Source: Kordia sp050633145
Lineage (GTDB): Bacteria > Bacteroidota > Bacteroidia > Flavobacteriales > Flavobacteriaceae
DNA length: 64,000 bases
Reading direction: 5' to 3'
Assembly: GCF_050633145.1 (NCBI RefSeq)
Contig: NZ_JBOEFY010000002.1
Location: forward strand, 62,001 to 126,000
Positions 44,018 through 52,169 of this stretch are shown piece by piece; positions within the stretch are counted from its first letter, which is position 1; each line of letters opens with the position of its first letter. The notes beneath the pieces were generated by a model. It ran no database searches and was not told the DNA's origin. It saw only the letters and a list, made by a program, of their open reading frames with translations. The translations under genes and the position numbers were made by a program.

Positions 44018-44701
44018 TTACAGAAATCTTTCAATTTCATTCAAGTGATGTACAATTGGACAGAGTAAATGTTTGTATTTTTTATCAAAATCAACTTGAA
44101 TAACATTCATCTTTACTTCCAGTGCGCCTAAGATGTCTGCTTCGAAGCTATCGCCTATCATCATTGCGTTTTCAGGCGCTACATTTGCCAATTTTAATGC
44201 ATGATTAAAGATTTTTGGATTCGGCTTTTTTACATCTACACTTTCCGAATCAATAATATGTTCAAAATATTCCGAAATACCAGAAGCTTTTATTTTTTTT
44301 CGTTGCACTTCCCGAAAACCATTCGTTATAATATGAAGCTTATATTTTCCATGTAAGTTTTTCAATAACGTTTCTGTATAGTCAAAAAGATGATTGAAAC
44401 TTGATAAATACTGAATGTATTGTGCTGATAAAAGGTTGATTAATTCGTCTGAAGCTTCAAATTCGATTGCTTTAAATGTTTTAGCCAAACGTTGATAGCG
44501 AAGTTCTTTTTTAGAAATTTTTTCTTCTCGGTACAATCGCCAATATTCTAAATTCACAGGCACATAGACCGCTAAGAAACGTTCAAACTCTACTGGAACA
44601 TCATTCTCGGAAAGTATTTTTTTGAAGGTTAAAGCGGAGTTTTTTTCAAAATCCCAAAGTGTGTGATCTAAATCAAAAAAAATATCAGTGATGTGCTGCA
44701 T
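44018..44701 (-). CDS. YjjG-type HAD nucleotidase
   Basis: 227 residues, HAD superfamily with a helical cap. Motif I is FFDLDHTLWD (nucleophile Asp10, acid/base Asp12), motif II ITNG, and motifs III-IV KKPNPKIFNHAL and MIGDSFEADILGA. YjjG enzymes dephosphorylate non-canonical pyrimidine nucleotides (house-cleaning). Its start overlaps the end of the deacetylase-like gene by 17 nt, so the two are translated from one mRNA, the nucleotidase second. Confidence 0.88.
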   Translation of the reverse strand: MQHITDIFFDLDHTLWDFEKNSALTFKKILSENDVPVEFERFLAVYVPVNLEYWRLYREEKISKKELRYQRLAKTFKAIEFEASDELINLLSAQYIQYLSSFNHLFDYTETLLKNLHGKYKLHIITNGFREVQRKKIKASGISEYFEHIIDSESVDVKKPNPKIFNHALKLANVAPENAMMIGDSFEADILGALEVKMNVIQVDFDKKYKHLLCPIVHHLNEIERFL

Positions 44702-45980
44702 TGCTGTACGCTTTTAATAAATTGATATACAATTCTTTCCATTCTAAGTTGCGCTCTGAAAGAACAACATTGTGAAATACTGCCGCAAAAGTACCATTTA
44801 CTTTTTGGACTTCGGTTGCCATTTTCATGATTTCGTTGGTAAAAACTTCAGCATCTAACACACCAGTATATTGCATACAAAATGGATTGACTTTTAACGG
44901 TGTTTGAATTTCCATACCGATGTCATAGAAATAAAACGGATTGCATGTTCCTGCACGAAATCCGATAGTATCGCGATAACCCATTGAATAATCTTCTGCA
45001 AACTCCAAATCAATTAAACCTCTATAAAATTGTGGAACATTGAGCATATTACAATGTTGTCGTACACGTTTTACAGGCTTGTTAATTGTTGAATTGAGTC
45101 GCTTCTTCTCTATTTTGAGTTTTTCAATTTCTGTAAACGAAGCGTACGAAGCTAACAACCCAACTTTACTATAATCGGATACGTTTTTTATTAAACGAAT
45201 AAACACATTTTTATAGATTGATATGTTATGATCATTCGTGGCATAATCGCCTAGTTGAAAGAAATAATACGCTTTGGTTTTATATTTTTTATGCAGTGCG
45301 ATAAATGTTTCAAAATTGTCAAATGGATCGTCTCGCATTCCTAGTAATACTGCAAAACGCTCTATGAAACGAGAAAACTTAAGTCGTACAATATCTGTTG
45401 CAAATCCACCAAGTGTTCGGAGAGTTCCTCGTTTTTTGTATGCATACGCTACAGGAATATTGATGATTGGTTTGTATAGAAATTCACGTTTTTCAGGCAC
45501 AACATCAGGAAATCGTTCTAAAATAATTTTTAAAAACTTCTGACACCAAATATCAACAACTGGAATGGTGAGAAAATCATTTTTAAACGCCAAACTTTCT
45601 GCTGCTGTATAGCGCCCATGTTCATCTTTTACATATGGCAAATATTCTTCGTAACGACTTAACATGTAAAAGCTTGCTGCAAAAATATCGTATGGCACGG
45701 AACTTTTTTCGCCCGCAGGGAAAAAACACGGTGTGCTATCCCATTGCTGAATAGTAATGTCTACTTCTCCAATACCTTGTTCAAATAACAAATCGTGACT
45801 TCTCACAGAAAACTCGTCGCCAAGCGGTTGTTTTACATACGACATTTTCACTTCATTGTGCGCAATAAAGGTTTCAATTTTTGTCGTAAAATCAATAGGG
45901 ATTCCTAAAACACGTGTTAGTACATGTTTGAATGTATACCGTAATCTTGGCGTAATTTTTTGGGTGTATACTAACAGCAT
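44685..45980 (-). CDS. Polysaccharide-deacetylase-like protein (DUF7033)
   Basis: 431 residues, no signal peptide. The N-terminal half (LLVYTQKITPRLRYTFKHVL ... ASFYMLSRYEEYL) matches a Bacteroidota domain of unknown function (DUF7033) linked to carbohydrate esterase 4-like barrels. The C-terminal half has YYFFQLGDYATND, SYASF, RQHCNMLNVPQFYRGL and a closing AVFHNVVLSE block, resembling a NodB-like barrel. The usual Asp-Asp-His-His metal set is not obvious, so deacetylase activity is unproven. A role in cell-surface polysaccharide is likely but not shown. Confidence 0.7.
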   Translation of the reverse strand: MLLVYTQKITPRLRYTFKHVLTRVLGIPIDFTTKIETFIAHNEVKMSYVKQPLGDEFSVRSHDLLFEQGIGEVDITIQQWDSTPCFFPAGEKSSVPYDIFAASFYMLSRYEEYLPYVKDEHGRYTAAESLAFKNDFLTIPVVDIWCQKFLKIILERFPDVVPEKREFLYKPIINIPVAYAYKKRGTLRTLGGFATDIVRLKFSRFIERFAVLLGMRDDPFDNFETFIALHKKYKTKAYYFFQLGDYATNDHNISIYKNVFIRLIKNVSDYSKVGLLASYASFTEIEKLKIEKKRLNSTINKPVKRVRQHCNMLNVPQFYRGLIDLEFAEDYSMGYRDTIGFRAGTCNPFYFYDIGMEIQTPLKVNPFCMQYTGVLDAEVFTNEIMKMATEVQKVNGTFAAVFHNVVLSERNLEWKELYINLLKAYSNAAHH

Positions 45981-46029
45981 TATAGAACTCTTTTAAACTA
46001 TTTTTAGTTGCTGAGATATTGTTTTTTTA

Positions 46030-46160
46030 ATCTAAATGTCAAATCGAGCGCAGTCGAGATCAAATAAAAGCAGTCAGTTTCCTAAGCTTCTCGATAGCTT
46101 CGCTAAGTATTTTCAATTAAAAAATATTTTAATCTCAATAATCCTCGAAGTGACAAGTAA
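46030..46160. repeat. REP-like extragenic repeat (copy 2)
   Basis: On the minus strand GTCACTTCGAG (46154-46144) and TATCGAGAAG (46096-46087) recur as in copy 1, and the segment ends with TCTCGACTGCGCTCGA (46047-46032). It fills much of the 220-bp gap between radC and the deacetylase-like gene. Copy 2 is longer between the two words (68 bp against 51), so only the ends are conserved. Confidence 0.55.
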
Positions 46161-46200
46161 TGATTTTATTCACTTAGTAACTTCTTATATTAAACCCACA

Positions 46201-46920
46201 TTAAAGTAAGTTTTCATCAGCGAAACTAAAATACTCTTTTTCTGTGATAATTAAATGATCTAGTACTTTTATATCTAAATTTTCCGCACCTAAGCTCAAT
46301 TTCTTGGTTATAGCTTTGTCTGCCGCACTCGCTTTTAAAGTTCCTGACGGATGATTGTGCGCCAAAATAATAGCTACCGCACTAACTTCTATCGCTGTTT
46401 TAAGCACCAAACGAATATCAACCAATGTTCCTGTAATACCACCTTTACTTAATCTTATTTTTTTAAGGACTTTGTTTGAATTGTTTAAATAGATGATCCA
46501 GAATTCTTCATGTGGCAATTCGCCAATAATTGGTTGCATTATTTCAAAAACCATTCTGCTTGACGTAATTTTTTTTAACTCTACTTTGGTTTCTATTTGT
46601 CTGCGTTTGCCCAATTCTAAAGCTGCAATTATAGTGATTGCCTTGACTAAACCAACTCCTTTGAACTTTCTGAGTTGTTCTGAAGATAGTTTTCCAAGTT
46701 CGTTCAAATTCCCGCCAACGGAAGCCAAAATACGTTTGGAAAGCGACACTGCACTTTCGTCTTTACTTCCTAATCGGATTAAAATGGCAAGTAATTCAGC
46801 ATCACTTAAAGCTTTTTTTCCTTTAAGTTCTAATTTTTCTCTCGGTCGATCGTCTTCTGACCAATATTTTATAGATTGTAGATGTACATAGTTTTCTTTC
46901 ATTACGAATCTCAATTTCAT
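46201..46920 (-). CDS. radC: RadC/JAB-domain protein
   Basis: 239 residues. An N-terminal helix-hairpin-helix UPF0758 domain (SIKYWSEDDRPREKL ... LRKFKGVGLVKAITI) is followed by a JAMM metalloprotease-like domain: Glu138/139 in PHEEFWIIYL, then H188-N-H190 and Ser198-x-x-Asp201, so all metal ligands are present. Despite its name a role in DNA repair is not established. An alternative ATG at 46902 (MKENYVHLQ) is six codons inside and equally plausible. Confidence 0.93.
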   Translation of the reverse strand: MKLRFVMKENYVHLQSIKYWSEDDRPREKLELKGKKALSDAELLAILIRLGSKDESAVSLSKRILASVGGNLNELGKLSSEQLRKFKGVGLVKAITIIAALELGKRRQIETKVELKKITSSRMVFEIMQPIIGELPHEEFWIIYLNNSNKVLKKIRLSKGGITGTLVDIRLVLKTAIEVSAVAIILAHNHPSGTLKASAADKAITKKLSLGAENLDIKVLDHLIITEKEYFSFADENLL

Positions 46921-47023
46921 TAAAGCTACTTTTTTTTATGATTGAACCTTGAAATGACTTCGTAAGCGTTGAAAAAAATGTATAAGCGTTATTTTTTTTG
47001 AATTATTTTCAGATGTATAACGA

Positions 47024-47055
47024 TTGCTGTACCTTTATATCACATCTAATTTTTG
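47024..47055 (+). promoter_or_regulatory. Possible promoter for the DUF1569 gene
   Basis: TTG (47024-47026), a 20-nt spacer and TAATTTTTG (47047-47055), one base longer than the TAnnTTTG consensus, 28 bp before the ATG. Confidence 0.4.
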
Positions 47056-47082
47056 TATTTATATCATTAAAAAACACCAAAC

Positions 47083-47538
47083 ATGAAATCATTATTTGAC
47101 GCAGATGCTCATGAAGAAATTCAGAATCGCATTGAGAATTTAACTACTGAATCTAAAGCATCTTGGGGAAAAATGTCAGTTGGACAAATGTGTACACATT
47201 GTCAAAAACCTTTGGAACTAGCCATGGGAAATATGAACCTCAGCGGAAAGAGACCTGGTTTTATGAAACGATTGGTTTTTAAAATTTACAAACCGTTAAT
47301 GTATAACGATAAAGCTTGGAGTCAAAATTTACCAACTGCACGCGATTTTATTATTCGCGATGAAAAAGATGTAATTACCGAAAAAGCAAAGTTAGCCGAA
47401 TTGGTTACTTCGTTTCACGGACTTAAAGATACTACTGAGTGGCCGGCACATCCAATGTTTGGAAAATTTACACACGAACAATGGGGAAAAATGCAGTACA
47501 AACACTTACATCATCATTTAAGTCAGTTTGGCGTCTAA
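47083..47538 (+). CDS. DUF1569 (DinB-like) protein
   Basis: 151 residues, cytoplasmic. The N-terminus (MKSLFDADAHEEIQNRIENL), the central GKMSVGQMCTHCQKPLELAMGN and the C-terminal PMFGKFTHEQWGKMQYKHLHHHLSQFGV fit DUF1569, a four-helix DinB-like family with putative metal-binding histidines. The C-terminal HLHHH cluster is in the right place for metal ligands. Biochemical role unknown. The PaiB-like gene follows after 5 bp and is probably cotranscribed. Confidence 0.88.
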   Translation: MKSLFDADAHEEIQNRIENLTTESKASWGKMSVGQMCTHCQKPLELAMGNMNLSGKRPGFMKRLVFKIYKPLMYNDKAWSQNLPTARDFIIRDEKDVITEKAKLAELVTSFHGLKDTTEWPAHPMFGKFTHEQWGKMQYKHLHHHLSQFGV

Positions 47539-47543
47539 TTAGT

Positions 47544-48155
47544 ATGAACTATCCACCAAAACATCACCAAGAAACTAAGTTTCGTAATATTGTTGAAACG
47601 ATCAAGAAGTATCCGTTGGCAACATTGATTTCTGCAAAAGACAGCAAAATTTTCACCACACATGTTCCATTAATTTATGATGCTTCTGACGGTGAATTTG
47701 GCTCGTTGATTGGACATATAGACAAGTTTAATCCGCATATTGAGTTGTTACAAGAAAACATTCCCGCGCAAACGATATTTCACGGACCCAATTGCTACAT
47801 TTCTCCAAATGTGTACAGCACAACACAATTTCCCACATGGAATTACGTCAAAGTACATATTTCGGCGAAAGCCACACGAATACCTAATAATGACGATGTA
47901 TTAACTTCTATTGCACACATGACTTCCACTTTGGAATCTTCTGAGCATCCATACGTATTAGACACCAAAAATCCAAGAGCGCAAACACTGGCAGATTATA
48001 TTGTAGGTGTGAAGTTGGAAATTACTGCTTGGGAAGGAAAATTTAAGCTTTCGCAAGATAAGTTGCCCAAAGACACCAATCTTGCTAAAGAAGAATTGAT
48101 ACAAAAAAGCCGCAATGATATTACGGCTTTTATTGACGGTCTTTTAAAAAAATAA
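47544..48155 (+). CDS. PaiB-like FMN-binding protein
   Basis: 203 residues from the ATG at 47544 (MNYPPKHHQETKF). The open frame extends further back over the previous gene, but that part overlaps DUF1569 coding sequence. Family features are PLATLISAKDSKIFTTHVPL, the FMN-binding HGPNCYISPNVYSTTQFPTWNYVKVH and KLEITAWEGKFKLSQDK. PaiB-type proteins are described as FMN-binding repressors of protease and sporulation genes in Bacillus, but most are probably flavin oxidoreductase-like enzymes. A relic of its last codons lies at 49030-49075. Confidence 0.9.
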   Translation: MNYPPKHHQETKFRNIVETIKKYPLATLISAKDSKIFTTHVPLIYDASDGEFGSLIGHIDKFNPHIELLQENIPAQTIFHGPNCYISPNVYSTTQFPTWNYVKVHISAKATRIPNNDDVLTSIAHMTSTLESSEHPYVLDTKNPRAQTLADYIVGVKLEITAWEGKFKLSQDKLPKDTNLAKEELIQKSRNDITAFIDGLLKK

Positions 48156-48178
48156 CACTATATATCATTGCAAAGCAT

Positions 48179-48205
48179 ACTGTATTTTATGGCAAAAAAT
48201 ACAGT
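48179..48205. terminator. Hairpin between converging genes
   Basis: ACTGTATTTT (48179-48188) pairs with AAAATACAGT (48196-48205). It lies between the converging PaiB-like and lipoprotein genes. There is no T-run outside the stem, so termination is only suggested by position. Confidence 0.4.
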
Positions 48206-48254
48206 GTACTTTACCCTAGCAATGACTTATAAACTAAACTGATATTTATACGAT

Positions 48255-48896
48255 TTATTGAACTTCGTAAGACACTAAACTTCTTTCGACAGTGTGCAAC
48301 GAGCTATTTGCATAAGATGATGTATTAAATATAAACCCGATACCTCCAGCAAAATAATAACGGTCACGTCCATCGTGTGGCGTTGTACCTGGCGCTTCTC
48401 TCGCATATACTTCCATCCATTGACAATCAAAATCGCCTACAGTAGTTGATATCATTTCATTTCCTTCTGCCAATGCAGTGTATAAATAGAATGAATTGTT
48501 ACTTTTTATTAAGAATTCTTGATTGTCATCTCTCGAGTAAAAGACTTTTCCATATTCATTTATAAGATATCCCAAAGAATCTCTGTAGTGTTTAAAATGT
48601 TCGCCATTAGGTGAACAGAAGGCTTGATTGGCTTCGTTTCCGGAAGTTCGCGTTCTAAATGTAAAAAAGGTTTCTCCATTGATTTCTTCTGTGCCAACAA
48701 TTTTGACAGAATCAATAACATTGATATTTTCAAATTCAGTGGATGCGCCATTTAATCTACGTTGATGTTCATACACCCAAGAGTTTCCAACGGTTAAGGC
48801 ATAAAAATTTTCTTCTGTTTCTGAAGTTGTAGTATCGTCGGTAGAACAGGAAATAAAAGATAAGACTAGACATGCTAGTATAAACGGTTTTTTCAT
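48255..48896 (-). CDS. Lipoprotein, tandem paralogue A
   Basis: 213 residues with lipobox FISC (Cys17). The mature part begins with an acidic/Thr linker, then EENFYALTVGNSWVYEHQRR; a beta-rich domain follows (GETFFTFRTR, YRDSLGYLINEYGKVFYSRDD, DFDCQWMEVYARE, YYFAGGIGFI). The NSWVY...DRDRYYFAxGIG layout resembles secreted Bacteroidota domains of unknown function. It is about 45 percent identical by eye to the next gene on this strand and arose by tandem duplication. The two copies share 46 identical bases in the 5' coding region. Confidence 0.8.
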   Translation of the reverse strand: MKKPFILACLVLSFISCSTDDTTTSETEENFYALTVGNSWVYEHQRRLNGASTEFENINVIDSVKIVGTEEINGETFFTFRTRTSGNEANQAFCSPNGEHFKHYRDSLGYLINEYGKVFYSRDDNQEFLIKSNNSFYLYTALAEGNEMISTTVGDFDCQWMEVYAREAPGTTPHDGRDRYYFAGGIGFIFNTSSYANSSLHTVERSLVSYEVQ

Positions 48897-48917
48897 AATT
48901 AGTTAATTTGTTTGATT

Positions 48918-49015
48918 GGTAAAAAAAGTAATTATGAAGTATGCGCGTTGGTTTTAGTTGGTTCGGTTAATTACTAAACGAGACTTTTTTCATTTTAGTG
49001 TATATGCTGTTTAAT
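48918..49015 (-). repeat. Duplicated upstream region with relic of the mpl 3' end (copy A)
   Basis: About 96 bp upstream of paralogue A are close to identical (about seven substitutions and one 2-nt indel) to 49764-49859 upstream of paralogue B. In copy B this region runs into the last codons of mpl. Here the matching bases 48995-49015 decode on the minus strand as IKQHIH-stop, against FKQHIH-stop of real mpl. It is therefore a relic of mpl carried along in the duplication. Confidence 0.85.
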
Positions 49016-49029
49016 TAATGTAGTTATAT

Positions 49030-49075
49030 ATACAAAAAAGCCGTAATAATATTACGACTTTAATGAATGTAATTT
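49030..49075 (+). pseudogene. Relic of the 3' end of the PaiB-like gene
   Basis: ATACAAAAAAGCCG at 49030-49043 and the following bases match the PaiB-like coding sequence at 48099-48130 in about 29 of 32 positions and in frame (IQKSRN-x-IT). It lies just downstream of paralogue B, the same relative place where the intact gene ends downstream of paralogue A. It is the left-hand scar of the tandem duplication. The same bases form the terminator of paralogue B. Confidence 0.75.
49034..49061 (-). terminator. Terminator of lipoprotein paralogue B
   Basis: On the minus strand AAAGTCGTAAT, loop ATT, ATTACGGCTTT forms an 11-bp stem with one G-U pair and is followed by a T-run, 35 bp past the stop codon. 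It is built from the PaiB-like gene relic, in which the homologous bases (48101-48130) are coding. Confidence 0.7.
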
Positions 49076-49095
49076 TTAAAATAGAAGGTTCTATA

Positions 49096-49740
49096 TTATT
49101 CTATGCTATAGGAAATTAAACGCCTTTCTATTACAGGAATTGAACTACTGGCAAACGAAATTGTTCTCCTAACTTCTCCAATACCCTCAGCATAGTGTAT
49201 TTTATCAAGTGCTGGCAACAATTCTCCTCCTGGTTCCATACGTGCATATATCTCCATATACCCGCATTCAAATTCGCCTGCTTCCGCTGTGATGATTTCA
49301 GTATTTTCGCCACGCTTCGTATATACAGGATACACTGGACCGTCATACAAGAAAAATTCTTGATCGTCTTCTCTTGAAAACACCATTTTTCCGTCATGAG
49401 AGACTAAGTATCCGAGAGAATCTCTAAAGTAGTTGAAACGTTCGCCATTTTGTCCATGAATAGGATTGTTACTATCGTTCCCAGATCTGCGAATTCGATA
49501 TTTATAAAATTCGTATCCATCGATCATTTCCGTAGCTACAATTTTTACAGAGTCAATAACGCCAGTTGGGTTGTATACTGCTGTCGCTTGGTTTTCTCTC
49601 TGGTATTGCTCGTACACCCAAGAGTTTCCAACGGTTAAGGCATAAAAATTTTCTTCTGGTTCAGGAATAGTATTGTCATCGTCTGAAGAACAGGAAATAA
49701 AACATAGCGCAAGACCCGCCAATAAAAGGTAATTTTTCAT
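49096..49740 (-). CDS. Lipoprotein, tandem paralogue B
   Basis: 214 residues with lipobox FISC (Cys17), then SSDDDNTIPEPEENFYALTV. The core is aligned with paralogue A throughout (GNSWVYEQYQRE, VIDSVKIVATEMIDGY, YFRDSLGYLVSHDGKMVFSREDD, YMEIYARMEPG, HYAEGIGEV). It has cysteine in EFECGYME where A has DFDCQWME, so a single conserved Cys. Function unknown; surface anchoring is likely from the acidic residues after the lipobox, as in Bacteroidota export signals. Confidence 0.8.
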   Translation of the reverse strand: MKNYLLLAGLALCFISCSSDDDNTIPEPEENFYALTVGNSWVYEQYQRENQATAVYNPTGVIDSVKIVATEMIDGYEFYKYRIRRSGNDSNNPIHGQNGERFNYFRDSLGYLVSHDGKMVFSREDDQEFFLYDGPVYPVYTKRGENTEIITAEAGEFECGYMEIYARMEPGGELLPALDKIHYAEGIGEVRRTISFASSSIPVIERRLISYSIE

Positions 49741-49763
49741 AATTAATCGGATTTATTGTTTTT

Positions 49764-49859
49764 GGTAAAAAGTAATTATGAAGTATGCGCGTTGGTTTTA
49801 ATTGGTTCGGTTAATTCCTAAACGAAGCTTTTTTTATTTTAGTGTATATGTTGTTTAAA
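49764..49859 (-). repeat. Duplicated upstream region overlapping the mpl 3' end (copy B)
   Basis: Partner of 48918-49015. It starts about 23 bp upstream of paralogue B and runs across the intergenic gap into the last six codons and stop of mpl (49839-49859). It probably holds the promoter of the lipoprotein gene, although I see no clean TTG/TAnnTTTG pair. Confidence 0.8.
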
Positions 49860-51194
49860 TTCTTCGAAATTCAATCCGCCATAATTCCCCGAACTCATTA
49901 ATAATACTGCTGTTTCAGTTAAATTTTGATTGAATAAATATTCTTTAAATGCCGCTGGATCTGTGTAAATAATTAAATCATCACGTTGAAAAGCTTCCGC
50001 TATTTGCGCTTCCGAAACTACATCTAACTGTTTAATTTTTACTGCGCTTGGCGAATAGAATACAACAGCTTTGTCTGCTGCGTCTAAAGCACCTTTGTAT
50101 TCTTTTAAAAATTCGGCATTCAAACTACTATAGGTATGTAATTCCAAACAAGCAAAAACGGTTCTGTCTGTATATTGTTCTTTTACTGCTTGTGTCGTTG
50201 CTTTTACTTTACTTGGTGAATGTGCAAAGTCTTTATATACTACTGTAGAATTTTTCTCAGCTATTTTCTCCAAACGTTTGCTTGCTCCTTTAAAAGTGGA
50301 AATGGCTTCATAAAAATCTTCCTCATCTACACCAATATGTTGGCAAATCCATTTTGCTCCCGCAAGATTGTTAAGGTTATGCTTTCCAAATACTTCAATT
50401 GGCATAAAACCATCTGGAGTTTCTAGCAAAGTTTCTCCATTTTCAATAGTGTAATTTGGTGTTTTATAACTTAACTTACGAATTGGATTTTCGGAAGCTT
50501 CTACAACACGAACTACTTCTGCATCTTCTTCGTTGTAATTAATGCTTCCGCCTTTGGTGATAGAATCTACAAATATTTGAAACTGTTCTACATAATTCTC
50601 GTATGTTGGAAATACGTTTATATGATCCCACGCAATTCCGCTTAACAAAGCAATATTAGGTTTGTACAAGTGAAACTTTGGGCGACGATCAATTGGTGAA
50701 GATAAATATTCATCTCCTTCCAAAATAATAAAATCGTTTTCTTCTGTAAGATGCACCATCGTATCAAAACCTTCCAATTGCGCACCAACCATATAATCAA
50801 CTTTGATTTCATGGTAATTCAACACATGCAAAATCATCGAAGTAATGGTTGTTTTTCCATGACTTCCACCAATTACAACACGTGTTTTATATTTTGATTG
50901 CTCGTATAAAAATTCAGGATACGAATAAATAGTCAAACCTAATTCTTGTGCTTTCAACAATTCGGCATTGTCAGGTTTGGCGTGCATTCCTAAAATAATA
51001 GCATCCAAATCGGTCGTGATTTTTTCAGGAAACCAACCAAAAGTTTCTGGCAACAATCCTTTTGCATCTAATCGACCTTTTGAAGGTTCAAAAATAACAT
51101 CATCACTTCCTGTAATTTGGTATCCTTTGGCATGTAAAGCTAGTGCTAAGTTGTGCATTGCGCTTCCGCCAATTGCTATAAAATGTATTCGCAT
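49839..51194 (-). CDS. mpl: UDP-N-acetylmuramate:tripeptide ligase (Mpl)
   Basis: 451 residues, Mur ligase fold in three domains: an N-terminal UDP-binding part (MRIHFIAIGGSAMHNLALAL), the central ATPase part with P-loop IGGSHGKTTITSM (about 108-120) and EGDEYLSSPIDRRPKF, and the C-terminal domain with FAHSPSKVKATTQAV. The SPID-R-PKF segment and shorter N-domain distinguish Mpl from MurC. It reattaches recycled L-Ala-D-Glu-mesoDAP to UDP-MurNAc in peptidoglycan recycling. Its last codons are duplicated at 48995-49015. Confidence 0.93.
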   Translation of the reverse strand: MRIHFIAIGGSAMHNLALALHAKGYQITGSDDVIFEPSKGRLDAKGLLPETFGWFPEKITTDLDAIILGMHAKPDNAELLKAQELGLTIYSYPEFLYEQSKYKTRVVIGGSHGKTTITSMILHVLNYHEIKVDYMVGAQLEGFDTMVHLTEENDFIILEGDEYLSSPIDRRPKFHLYKPNIALLSGIAWDHINVFPTYENYVEQFQIFVDSITKGGSINYNEEDAEVVRVVEASENPIRKLSYKTPNYTIENGETLLETPDGFMPIEVFGKHNLNNLAGAKWICQHIGVDEEDFYEAISTFKGASKRLEKIAEKNSTVVYKDFAHSPSKVKATTQAVKEQYTDRTVFACLELHTYSSLNAEFLKEYKGALDAADKAVVFYSPSAVKIKQLDVVSEAQIAEAFQRDDLIIYTDPAAFKEYLFNQNLTETAVLLMSSGNYGGLNFEEFKQHIH

Positions 51195-51434
51195 GTTTTG
51201 TAGAGTTCTAAAAGTGTAAAGATAAACCGCTTTTTTGGTTTTTGGGAATTTTATTAATGAAACTCCATTTTAAAAAATCTGAAAGACATATTCAAAAATT
51301 ACAAGTAAACTGAACGCAATTGAACCTTAAAAACACTTACTTCTTCGCTTTTATTATTACTTAACCTCCATAGTTAAATTGTAATTTCTTACTTTTAAAG
51401 GGAAAACCAATAATAACCATTAACTCTAACCAAC

Positions 51435-51893
51435 ATGGACAACAACAAAATCAAAGTCTTTTTTGATGAAATTATCTTAGATAAATTCATACTTAACTTT
51501 ATCCCTGGACTCATATTATTCTTTGTACTCAGCACATTTATTGGCATTTCTACAGGTCAAGGGCTGACCATATTTTTAATAGTAACTTCAGTTTCATGGG
51601 TTTTGGGAATTTTATTAGAAATGATTTTTTTCAAAAAAGCGTATACGGCTAAACGCGAAGGAAAAGCATTTACATCAAACGAAAATCTAAATTTATTATT
51701 TGGTAAAGTTGGAATCAGTATTCTAATTGCCTGTCTATTTTGGATTGATATAGAATCTGTTTTAAGTTATTTTGATTATAGAGGAAGTATGAACGGAACA
51801 AGAGTTTTCTTAATCATTCTAAAATTTGTGCTCTTTGTTTTAGGTGGACTTTTCTTGTATTTACACTACTTAAAAAGCAGAATAAAAGACTAA
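51435..51893 (+). CDS. Small integral membrane protein of unknown function
   Basis: 152 residues with three to four predicted membrane helices (about 15-38, 42-64, 90-108 and 121-143) and short charged ends (MDNNKIKVFFDEIILDK; YLKSRIKD). No catalytic motif is visible and I do not recognise a family. It stands alone between mpl and the glycosidase gene. Confidence 0.7.
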   Translation: MDNNKIKVFFDEIILDKFILNFIPGLILFFVLSTFIGISTGQGLTIFLIVTSVSWVLGILLEMIFFKKAYTAKREGKAFTSNENLNLLFGKVGISILIACLFWIDIESVLSYFDYRGSMNGTRVFLIILKFVLFVLGGLFLYLHYLKSRIKD

Positions 51894-51974
51894 TACAATA
51901 TAGTATATTACACATTAAATTCAGAAAGAGTATTAGGTTACATAACTATACTTTTTCTGAATTTTTACTTCTAA

Positions 51975-52169
51975 AAACCTATAGATTCACTGAACAAGTT
52001 TCTTTTTGAATTCGTATCTGAACAAACGGTTGAAGTCTCTGAAATCATAATCACTTTCTTTGTAGCGCTGTATCGCGAGTTGGAATTTGAAAAACATCCT
52101 AAAAAAAGTCATAACTTTATAAAAACGAACGTATACCAGCTTTCCTATGAAATCAACAAACTATTCTAG
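51975..52169 (+). other. Open frame without a start codon upstream of the glycosidase gene
   Basis: After the stop at 51972 a frame stays open for 64 codons to TAG at 52167 and decodes to plausible protein (LNKFLFEFVSEQTVEVSE, ELEFEKHPKKSHNFIK). There is no ATG, and its end overlaps the first 23 bases of the glycosidase gene in another frame. It may be a gene remnant or chance; nothing identifies it. Confidence 0.25.

Noticed and set aside
47439..47543. Upstream extension of the PaiB-like frame
   Set aside because: It lies within the DUF1569 coding region in another frame, and family N-termini begin at MNYPPKHHQ (47544).
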